NCBI GenBank assembly: GCA_036924085.1
Contig: JAVGWX010000013.1
Span: forward strand, 55,870,336 to 55,934,335
Direction of reading: 5' to 3'
Length of the DNA stretch: 64,000 nucleotides
From: Ariolimax columbianus
Taxonomy: Eukaryota > Mollusca > Gastropoda > Stylommatophora > Arionidae
The notes below the pieces were generated by a model. It did not search any database, was not told the origin of the DNA, and worked only from the letters and a program-made list of their open reading frames with translations. A program made the translations under genes and the position numbers. This document shows, piece by piece, positions 42,101 through 54,100 of the stretch; positions within the stretch are counted from its first letter, which is position 1, and the number at the start of each line of letters is the position of its first letter.

Positions 42101-45100
42101 GGGTTTGGTAGTGGGAGATTGAGAGCGAACGAAGAAGAAGAAGTATGATAAAAACTTTTTTTTATAATTTGATTTTGATTGTCATCTAAAAATGTACATC
42201 ATTATTGACCGTTATTGAAATTACATATTATTATATTACATGACATAATTTTCAAAATATGCACATTTTACTGAAAGCATGTGAAGCTGAAAACTTTTCT
42301 AGATAAAAATGGAAATCACCACATGCTTTAACAAAGAGCACTGTAGTACATACGTAATCTTTGTTAAATGTAGAGTAGCAAATCTAGACTTTAAGAAATT
42401 ATTAGATTTATATGCATTTTAAAACTTGGAACGGAAAGAGTGGCTTATTTTTGTACAAAGTCAAATCTTCTTCTTCTTCTTCGTACGCTGTCAAACGTCA
42501 ACTTGTATTTTTTCGAAAAAAAGCAGCGGTCATCCTGAGGCTGTCGACACTGCCATAGAGCTTGACTAGTGTTGCAACTGGTGATGGCCAAATGTGCTTT
42601 CTCTGGTCCTCGTATGTCTGGCAGTTTTGCAGCAGATGTTCAGCGGCCATTTTCCCGGTACCACAAGTGCATTCGTCAGTGCCACCTATCTTCAGTTTAT
42701 TGAATAGGTGGTACCTCAGTCTGTTGTGGCCTATGCGGAGTCTGAAGACCACGACCTGCTCTCTTCTATTAACTGGTAATAGGCATCATTTTTGTACAAA
42801 GTCAAATCAACTACATTATTCCCCAGCCAATGTGTTGGCTCGATGAACTGAAGTTAACTGTTTATGTAAAAGAAGCATACGAAACACAACTAAGAACTAA
42901 CCTCAGCATCCAAAATGATGGACAAAACTTCTGTAAGTGAAGAAGCAAAGTTTGGAGAAGAAAACTCAGGTCCTGCCATCTCAGCAAGAAGATCTTGATC
43001 AATGTAGTGCAGCATCTTTCTGATCAAGGACAAGCTAGCCTTTCTGTTGAGTGACAAATATTGATGTATGTTTATTTCTGCCACAACAGATAGGTTACAT
43101 TTTTCTCAAAGCTTTTACGGTTGGTTGATCATCTAAATCGAATCCAGCGATTAATGCAAACAGAAGCATGTAAAATATTTTCATTCTTGGCGCAGTCCGA
43201 CCCAATTATTATATGGTATATGCAAAGAAATAGGCGAAAGCTTGTTTTATTGCAATCCTGGCCCTATCGCTATATGACATTTGTTAAGATATAGGCGAAA
43301 GCTTGTTTTGTTGCAATCCTGGCCCTATCACTGTATGACATTTGTTAAGATATTAGTGAGAGCTTGTTTTGTTGCAATCCTGGCCCTATCACTGTATGAC
43401 ATTTGTTAAGATATTAGTGAGAGCTTCTTTTGTTGCAATCCTGGCCCTATCACTGTATGACATTTGTTAAGATATTAGTGAGAGCTTGTTTTGTTGCAAT
43501 CCTGGCCCTATCACTGTATGACATTTGTTAAGATATAGGTGAAAGCTTGTTTTGTTGCAATCCTGGCCCTATCACTGTATGACATTTGTTAAGATATAGG
43601 TGAAAGCTTGTTTTGGTGACATGTTTAAACTTTCAAAGCATTCATGCAGACTGTGAGTGACAATTGTAGCGTCATCAGCAAATAAGTCCCTGACAGTAAC
43701 TTCCCTGATCTTGGTTTTAGCTTTGAGTCTCACAAGATTAAACAGACAACCATCTGATCTAGTATGAAGGCAAATCCCTTCTGTTTCATTATCAAATACG
43801 AGCTTCAGTAACAGTGCAAAGAAGATTTCAAATAATGTTGGGGCCAGGACACAGTCTTGTTTAACACCACATTGAATATTAAATGAAGGTGATGTATTAT
43901 CGTTGAATTGGACTGTTCCTTTCCTCATGAAATGACACTATAAGCTGCAGCAGTTGTTAGGACACCCTATTTTTGAAAATATTTTGAGTCCAGCACTGAT
44001 AACGAAATCGAATGCTTTTGTCAAGTCGATGAAAGCGACATAAAAATCCTGTTCTGCTCGCAGGATTTTTCTTGTAGCTGTCACAAAGAGATCATATCGA
44101 TCGTTGACTTTCTAGATCGGAATCCACATTGGGAGTCTGGGTACACTCACAAGCCAGTTTGTGTAGCAGCAGTAAAATCATTCTGGCAAAGACTTTGACA
44201 ACAACACTGAGCAGTGAGGTGTGTCTGTAATTATTAGTCACTTCTATCCCCTCTATTTTTGAATAATGTGACAATTTTTGAATCTCTCATATCTTGGGGT
44301 ATGATGGCCTCAATCCAACTCTGGCATAGCAACAAGTGTAGCAGTTTCAAGAGTGTGTTTATACAATGCTTGATCAGATCAGGTGGAGAACATTAAAGAA
44401 AAGGAAATCTCCCGGAAAAGACGGGATAACAAACGAAATGCTGATGGGGCTGGGCCAAACAGCGAAGAGGAAACTGCTATCGGTCCTGAACTAAAGCTGG
44501 AAAAGGGGAATTGTACCCCAGGCATGGAAAGACGCAGTACTGGTACCAGTACCAAAAACAGGAAAGGACAAAACAGATCCAAATGGATACAGGCCCATCA
44601 GCCTACTGAGCTGTGTCGGCAAGCTGATGGAACGTATGATAAACACCAGACTGATGTGGCATCTGGAAGAAAAACGAATACTAATTCCACAGCAAGCAGG
44701 CTTTAGACAGCACAGATCCACTGAGGACCAGGTCATCCTCATAGCCCAGGAAATAGAAGATGCCTACCAGGCACAGAAACACACAGTAGCTGTTTGGGTG
44801 GATCTGGAAAAGGCATTTGACAAAGTCTGGAAAGACGGACTTAGTCAAGCTAAGAAGAAGTGATGTTTGTGGGAAAATGTACAAGTGGATCAACCACTAC
44901 CTCAAACAAAGAACGGCCAGAGTCCAAGTACAAGGGCAGATGAGCAAGAAGGTGACACTCTTCCTGGTATATATAAACGACATTACAGAGAATATACCAA
45001 GGAGAGTCCATAGCTCAATGTTTGCAGACGATCTGGCTATGTGGACCTCTGAAAAGAATCTCACCATAGCCAAAAATCGGATGCAGCAGGCCCTAACATC

Positions 45101-48100
45101 GCTGGAAGAGTGGGCGAACTCATGGCTAGTCAAAATAAACGAGGAGAAAACCACATGCACAATATTCTCGCTTTCAATAAAACCCCAAAATACCAAATTA
45201 AGTTTAAATGGCAAATTCCTGCAGCCAAATGACAACCCAACCTATCTGGGAGTCACATTTGATCGGCGCATGACATGGAAAAGTCAGATCGAGAGAAACC
45301 GAATGAGAGCCAGAGAAAGAATGGCAATCATGAGGAAACTTGCTGGCACAAGCTGGGGAGCAGACGAAGGCATACTAAAGAAACTATACACTGGAAGAGT
45401 GAGACCAGTTCTCGAGTATGGCATTGCAGCATGGACAACAGCAGCAAAGGCGAACTTCGATAAAGTTAGCAAACTTCAAAACCAAGCCATGAGAGTTATA
45501 ACAGGAAGCATGAAGTCAACGCCAATTGTAGAACTTGAAAAGATTACAAAACTGCAATCCATGACTGATAGAAGAGACTGCAGAGCCCAGCTGCAGTCAG
45601 AGAAACTCCGAAGACTGACTGACCATCCAATGCACCAGAGACTAAACAATTTGGGAAATGGGAAACTAAAGCGGAGAAACTTTGCAGAAATAGCCAAAGC
45701 AAAGATGCACGAAGATCCCATAAACGCACTAACACCACCAAAATCCATCACTACTGTGCGAAAACCTACCTGGAGGCAGGATATATTTCCAGAGGTGGTA
45801 GAAAATGTACCAGGTATTGGAAACAAAAACTGCCAGACTGAAAAAGAAAGGAGAGATACTACCCTAAGCTTTATATCGAAAAGCTGCCCAAGCATGGACT
45901 GGACCCATGCATACACTGACGGTTCTGTAACAAACACTACACAGAACGGAGGGGCAGGAGCATTCCTGAACCTACCAAATGGCAGACAAATAACACTGTC
46001 ATTCGCTACTGGTAAGTACACAAGCAATTTCAGAGCGGAGGCAGAGGCACTGAGGGCGGCAGTGGAAGAAATGGTGACACATAAAGAAAATGAAAGCCAT
46101 ATAGTCCTGCTTACAGATGCTCTCGCCGTAGTCACAGCGCTAAAAAGCCAGAAAAACACTGAGCTTAATGACTTAAGAGCAGCACTCTGCAAACTGTGCC
46201 AGCAGTCCGCACCAAAAAGGGTAGTGGTACAGTGGGTCCCATCACACTGCAACATCCAAGGCAACGAGGAGGCAGACAGACTGGCAAAAGAAGGTGCAAG
46301 ACTACCACAAACAGATACTAGTATGATGTACGAAGAGTCAAAACGGCTTATCAAAGCCAGATACATGACCAAATGGGAAACCGAACATACTGGTTACACC
46401 AAAAACGATGCCTATTACCAGTTGAACCGAAGAGAGCAGGTCGTTGTCTTCAGACTTCGCACTGGCCACAATAGACTGAGGTACCACCTATTCAACAAAT
46501 TGAAGATAGGTGGTACCGACGAATGCCCGTGCGGTACCGGTAAAATGACCGCTGAACATCTGCTGCAGAACTGCCCGACATACGAGGATCAGAGAGAGCA
46601 GATGTGGCCATCACCAGTGGAACTGCAAGACAAGCTCTATGGCAGTGTCGACAGCCTCAGGATGACCGCCGCTTTTTTCTAAAAAATAATGGTTACTGTC
46701 TGACTGCGTACGAAGAAGAAGAAGAAGAAGAAGATCAGGTGGGATCCCGTCGCTGCCCGCTGCTTTGCCCAGCGCCAAATTGTCAATGGCTGTATTGAGA
46801 TCTAAAGATGGTTCAATGTTCTAGCATGAGTAGAGCTCAGAGTAATGCTCTACCCATCTGTTCCATCAGCCTTTCTTTGTCATTTATTTTCTCGCCACTA
46901 ATAAATTTAAGCAGCGCTATCTTCTTGTGCATTGTGCAAGGGACCAATAGCTTTTTAAATTCCATCCTACATTTGTGTGATATTGCCCGTTTCTGCCAGT
47001 CTGAATATTTTCACTGAGGTGGAACCAGCACTCATTTGCACAGCGGCGAGCTGTTTGCTGAACTTGGCTCCTGGCGGATTTTAGGGATTGTAGAGTAACT
47101 GCATTTGGAAGGCACTTGTAGTTAAGAAGAGCAGTGCACTTTGCTTCGATTATGGCGTCATTTTTTTTACTTTGAACCAATCATTGGATTTTTCAGTGCT
47201 TCTTCCAAAAATAGCAAGCGCAGTGTTGTGGATGTTGGATCGAAGTTGTTTCCAGGTTTCTGTAGCCATGGCATGTGAAAGTGTTATGTGATATCTAAAG
47301 GAGTTAAACAGACAAATAATAAACAATTTATGATACACATACTAAAAACTAGCCTGTGTCAATCTTGTGATGAGAAGGACCTATAAGTTTATGTAGAGTA
47401 AAACACTGTTTTATAGATATCCATTTTCATGACAAATATTCAATTAGAAAATCCAACTGAAGTACAATGTAGTTCCAGACGAGAAAGACACAGATACCAT
47501 ACAAAAACTCAGAAATTAAGTCAGTAAATATTACAGGAACTCTTTTTATCTCGGCAAAGCCTAATTCCTCTGGTTGGAAATTATAACGTTCAACGATTGG
47601 ACTGAAGTCACTCATTTAATACTAGTGTTGGCCATTGTTGCATAGCAATGAACTTTCCTTGGTTAGAAAAATAAAACTATAACTGAACATCCGAGACATG
47701 ACGCTACCATTTACTAAAAACGTAGAGCAAATCGGATGTGTTTTAAATATTTGGTGAATCTTTCACAAATGATTTATTTGATGAGTCCAATGATCACGCT
47801 TCTTGATGAAGAATAGTAATAGTATACCAGATTCAGACTTTGATTGGAATTCAAAATATGAAAGATAAGTGTTAAGGAATTGATTGATATATCTGCGAAA
47901 TACATGATGTGGTAGGTAAGAAACAAACTTATTCTTTCCAATTTTCATTTGCGCATTAATGTCATTTAGGCAAAGGCCGCCGTCCATCGTAGACGATGAT
48001 GGCATAATTAATTTTGCTAGTGCTATTTTTAGCAAGGATTAACTGCGCACTTTTTATCCTCACTCTCTTGACTCGAGCCGCCTGACCCCAGTGGCAAGTC

Positions 48101-51100
48101 AAGGACAAGACAACTAGGGGGCGACTACGAGATGCAGGGGACTCCGCATCAAGCACCCGTAAAAAAGACGGCTGAGTCCGGAGTCGGACCCACACCACCT
48201 GATCACGAGGCCGATGGCTTAGCTCCATGTGTTCAATATTAATTTATTTTATTTGGAATAAAACTTTTACGCAAGGAATTCCCGCATTTTGATCTGCAAA
48301 ATTTGCCCTGACTAAAAAGGGGTTAAGATCACTGTTAAAAAAAAAGCATGAAAAGATATGGCAAGAACTCAATGGTGTAAAGTTGTATCAGATTATTCTA
48401 GCAAACAAGAACAAAAATATACCTGATAGAGGATATCATAGTAACATGGAAAACATTTGTAAAAACAGGCAGCAGATGTCGAACGTAGATTGGTGAAACT
48501 TCAGGGTCACCCTTCATCTCACTTGTCTCCCCTTTCTCCATTTCTGCCTCATCTTTTCTATCTTTCTCCGTAGTTTCCATGGGAGTTGGAGCACTAGCAG
48601 ATGTAGGCGACGATGAGACAAATGATGAAGATGTTCCTGCTGATGTTGGCATAGCAGGGTCTCTGCTCACAGGCACCATATATTCTCCTAACAGATATAA
48701 GAGATACCAACACCAGCATTACAAATGTACTGAGAGGGTGATATGATAAGTGAAGAAATGTAAGAGCTTTAAAAAGTGTAAATGAATAAAATGATAACCT
48801 AGAATATTTTGCCTGTGTTAAGTGTTGTATGGTATATTAACTCAACATGTTTCAGTTCAACCCTTTCTAGTGTATGTAAGCTAACACAGGTATCTCAGGT
48901 TAGGTATTAACCTTTTCCGGCCCAACGGCATGAGATTACGACAATGTGGCTCAGTTCAACTGGCGTTGCGCGTCACAAGCTCTAAGGTCATCACTTTATT
49001 GGATATAAACTACTGGGTTAATGCCATAGAAACAACTGAACATACTGCTCTTTTGATTGTAGAGAGTTCCAATTTCTGCCTAACACAGTTAGCCGAAAAC
49101 AATGGCGATTTTTAAAATTTGTTTTAGATTTTGGAAAGGATTTCTTCTTTTTGTCACTTGGATTTGAAGATTCGCCCATTATTGAGAATGGAGGAGTTAA
49201 GTTTCTGCAACAGATTTTTCTGAGGTAAATCTATTTAGTTTGTTTATGAAGATATAATAATAATGTTTATAGTCAAAGTGACAGACATTATGGTAAAGAT
49301 CAACAGTAGTATTAGTATGTTTTTCTGCAAATTTTGTTCATTTTTTTTCTAACCAAAGGACTGCTTGTGGGTGAGTCTATATGTTTGTGCTATTTTTCAC
49401 CACTCACCTTCATCTTCTTTATCTTAGAAACTAACATACACACAATAACACCAATAAGTTCTTTATTAATATATGTTTCTAGACATACTTGGTATCCTGG
49501 TGTTCAAACAGGCATGTTAATGTCTGTTGCCAGGTAGTCGAAGGCTTCGGCTATACGTAGTAGGTATTTTAAAACTTCGTGTGGCTTACTAGGCCCGGGG
49601 GGAAGGTACACATAATATAGACACACAAACACACAAAATTAGAGGTTCTCAAAATCAACAACCATGTCATGAAAAAATATGCAGATACAGGAAATAGATG
49701 TAATTTTGTCATCTGGAAAGCAAAAGGTTAAGGAGCAAAATGAATGGCTCATTGTAACCTGCCAAGAATAAAGGTAGATTACTACAGATATCGCATTAAG
49801 TGATTTTGGTAAATGGCTACCTACTAACACAATACAATACACAATACAAACCAACAAATACATTGTTCTCTTCCATAATTAATTATGAACATTAACAAAT
49901 TGTTGTTCTACATATCAAAATAGAACACTTAACAGCCAAAAACTTAGATAACACATGATATTAGGAGTCAGCCATGTAGCCTAAATATGTTGATACAAAT
50001 TACCATAACAATATTTGTTTCAGATTATATTTATGAACATGATTTTAGAGAAAAATATTTATTAATATAATAGCTGTTCATCGTTGTCGATGAGGACCGC
50101 CGACATCATCCTTGTCATAAATTTCCCTGTTGGGTGTGAGTGCGCATGTGGCTGAACAGGCCAATGCGGGCACACGAGGTTTGTAGAAGGGGATGGTGTT
50201 CCCGCTGCTCGGGATTTCCGCGTCTCGAGTCTGCTCTGGGCTTTCACAACATGGTCGTCTTCCCCGGCAGCTACACCCGATTTGACTGCGCTTCTCCAGT
50301 CAGATCTGTTTTGCGCAAGACATTCCCAGGTGTCGATGTCTATCTGGCAACTTTTCAGTGAGTCCTTCAGACCGTCTTTAAAACGTTTCTTTGGGCGCCC
50401 TCTCTCGCGCCATCCCTCTCTCAGCTTGCCGTAGAGAAGCTTCTTTGGGAGCCGCTCGTCTGACATACGGACGAGGTGTCCGGCCCATCCTAGTCGTGCA
50501 TGTATGCTGGTCATATTAGCCCTCGAGAGAACCTCGGTGTCAGTGACACGATCTTGCCATCGGATGTGGAATATAAATAGCAGTAAATTTGTCCTTCTTT
50601 TAAAATTTGTCATGCTGGAAACATAGCAAGGATGTGAAGGAAAGAGTCTAGTAAAAGAGACAGTTACCTGGTGACTGAAGAATGGCAATGACTTCCCTGT
50701 GGCCCTCATCGCCACGCTCTCGAGCCTTGTCTAATGGTGTTTTTGCATCTTCATCTCTCAAGTCAGGGTTGGCACCAAAGCGCAGTAGTGTCTGAAGTGA
50801 GCACATTATAATTTAGAACTTCATGTGGTGGATTAGCTCCACAGCACAAAAAGATGTAAGACAGAATTGTGATAATATACAGTGAAACTGTCTCACAGGG
50901 TCGATGATGCAGCAGTAAATGAGCTGACAGATAGCGCCTCATTGCTCTGACTGCTTGCATCAATCAGCCGATCAAGAACTTAATCTATGTCCAAGTTGTG
51001 GCCCTAGAAACAGACTGAACCCATGAGAGAACAGGGTTCCAAGAAATAAGACAAACCATAAATTCCAAATGAGAAACTGTTGTGATGTCTAAAGAAAGTA

Positions 51101-54100
51101 AAACTGCCAAGAACGTCTTCTTCTTCTGCATACTCTTTCAGACATCAGATTGAATATATCTAAAGAAAGAAGCAGTCAACATTAGGTCATGAATATCCCC
51201 AGGAGCTTGTCCAGGTAAGATACTGGTGACAGACGTATGTGTCTCCCCTGCTTCTCACAAGTAGGACACCTTTGTGACAGATGTTCAGCAGTCATTTTAT
51301 TAGTGCCCAGACATATTCGTTGGTATGAAACAGACAACAACAATATTCACAGATATAATAACATAGAACATGATCAACAATTCATGATCTTGATGACCCG
51401 TTCCTCAGCGTAGCTGCGGGTCCCAACTTTTCTCCAGCCGACCCTGTCTTGAGCCATGAAAGTTCAGTCCATGCAAGCCCTCCACCAGAGGCGTCTCAGA
51501 TATTGTGTACAGAAAGGGAGTCTGTCCAACGCATTGGGGATCTTCTCTTTTTACGCGATCTTTCACGTCACAAAAATATTCCGACTTCTACCGACATGTA
51601 AATATGCTTGGGTGATAAGAAAACTATTCTAGAGTACTGTTGTTTATATATGCCGGTTGAAAAACTGGGTATTTTAATCTAAAAATAGACACTTCCATCA
51701 TGGTAGATGTAAAAAAGGAACATGACTGGTTTAGTTTGAAAGAATTTGTTTTTCACTTTGACTGGAAGATTATTCCATTATTGAGGGTTATGAAGTTAAG
51801 TTGTTCAGATTTTTCTAAGGTAAATCTATTTCATTTGTTTATTTAGAAGTCATAAATACTTTTGTAACAGATAGGACGATCTTGTAAGAAATACTATCAG
51901 TGTTCGGTGATGATTTTTAAATACCAAAGGTCCAGACTCCCCCCAAAGTTGATAAGTCTGAATGTTTCTCATTTTCACCTTCACGTATCTCAGAAACTAA
52001 CACACACACAAGAAAAAACAATAACACCAACAAGTTCTTTGTTCATTTATGTCTCTACACAGAAACAAAATCATACCTATAGACAATAAAATAAAAAAGA
52101 TACAGGCTCTCAAAATCAACAATATAGAAAAAAGTGAAGTGCTGAAAAATTATTTATTGGCAAGGGAAATGCTTATTTTTTAAATTTGTGTGTGTGTAGT
52201 AAAGGTTTTAATAAAGACATGTAAAAATGAATTAGCCCCATATAAGTTAAAAAGACCAAAATTTATGTAATTGAAAAAGCAAAAGTAACAGCAACATTAT
52301 TTTGAAAAGATTGAAGAGCTGGGATTTTTTTTTTATTATTTGAGTTCCAAAATGCTTAGAAGACAGGCAGTTGTGAATAAAATCAACCATCAAGGACAAT
52401 CTGCTGGGCAGACGGTAGTGGCAGCAACACTTACACCAGTTACATCAATGGACAGAAGCTTCGCCATACTTTCAGTCAGTTTTTTTGTTCTTGCTTGGGC
52501 ATGTTTTCTAAGAGTTTCTGATGTAATTTTATGGATAATGATTAAAAAAAACTGAAAGAGCGAAGGGAAAAAAAAAACTTACTTTGACTATCTGTGGGCG
52601 ACCAAAACAAGCAGCATAGTGAAGAGAAGAAGATCTCAGACCTCTGTTAACATCAGCGCCACGCTCACACAGAAATTCAACCTGATATGGTAAATATTTA
52701 GCAAAATTAAAGTAACAGCAATCTGAACAAGTCATATGGGTCTAGAAGCTACATCACGTAAAAGAAATTCCAAGAGAAACTAAACCTTGAAGTTTACACA
52801 AAGTGTTTTAGAGCAGGTGGTCCATTTATTTTGTGATTTGTTAGGTGTTTTAGTTTGTTCTTTGTTTCTCACAAAGGTCTTGTGGCCACAATGTGGGTTT
52901 TGTTTCTATTCTGTTGAGCCATACTTAATATTTTTCCCTCATATTTTGGCCTTCAGTACCACAGCAGATTCAATTTATTAATTATGTAATCTAATACAAA
53001 CAAATTAACAGTTAAAAAATAACACATATGAATGTACATAAATTTATTTATAACAGTTTTGTAACAAAACGTAGATGTAACATAAACGTGTGTGTAACAT
53101 TTGTTCATGTCTTGCGGCTTTCCAACATTTGAAATTTATCATATGTAAGCAAGCTTGGCCTCTCCTGTTATGATGGACAGAAAAACAAATAAACTAGGAC
53201 AACAACAAAACAAACAAAAAGAAATACTAGGGATTATATACTTACCATTTCCTGAGTACCAAATGCAGATGCCCAATTCAGTAAAGTTTGTCCAACATCA
53301 TCCATAAAGTTCACTTCAAATCCTAATTAAATATACACATAAAGTTAGCTAAATAATAAAGATAAATAAATAATGACATGAAATACATGGCGGTACCACA
53401 AAGCTATTTATAACATATATTTTTGAAAACTATAAAGAGCACTCTCTCTCATCTCTTACTTAACGAAGGTGGTCATGGGGCCTCACATCTTATAAAGAGC
53501 ACTCTCTCTCATCTCTTACTTAACGAAGGTGGTCGTGGGGCCTCACATCTCAAAACATGAACTGGTGTCGTCATCATTCTCTATCCACTGCATGTATTTT
53601 GGTTTCAATTAAAGTCAAGCACATCCACTTGCAAATATTATCTGTTCATCACAAACCTTCTCCGCACTTCAGATATCACATTTGGCAAACCACAAGAACA
53701 TATCACATCGCCGCACTAGCATAGTTTTCGTGATTTGACAATTGCAAGATCAGGATATGGTCCAATAGACTTTCGTGACACAATCTTTCTGCTACAATGC
53801 AGCATTTAATGTCCTTGTTTCACAAGCATACAGACAGATTGGATCAATGTCGACGCTAAATTTATTTTAGTGATCAGAGATATGCTGTTATCTCTCCAAA
53901 AAGACTTCAGTGAGGTAAGACTTGTCATAGTCTGAGGAGGTCTTGTCCGTAGTTCTGCTCTAGTACCCTCATCGCCAACGACAGACCTCAAATATTTGAA
54001 CTTAGCAACAGTTTCAAGAACTTGGACATTAATAGTGATACTGTCACTGAATGATAATAATGAGGGATCTTGTCCATAACCGTCTTCCAAATCTTGTTGC

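Noticed and set aside
45476..46372. 298-codon minus-strand frame
   Set aside because: It is the antisense shadow of LINE-H and also appears antisense to the other copies.
44817..46682. 621-codon frame as a host RNase H gene
   Set aside because: RT motifs precede the RNase H, a GAA tail and target duplication flank it, and several truncated copies exist in the window.
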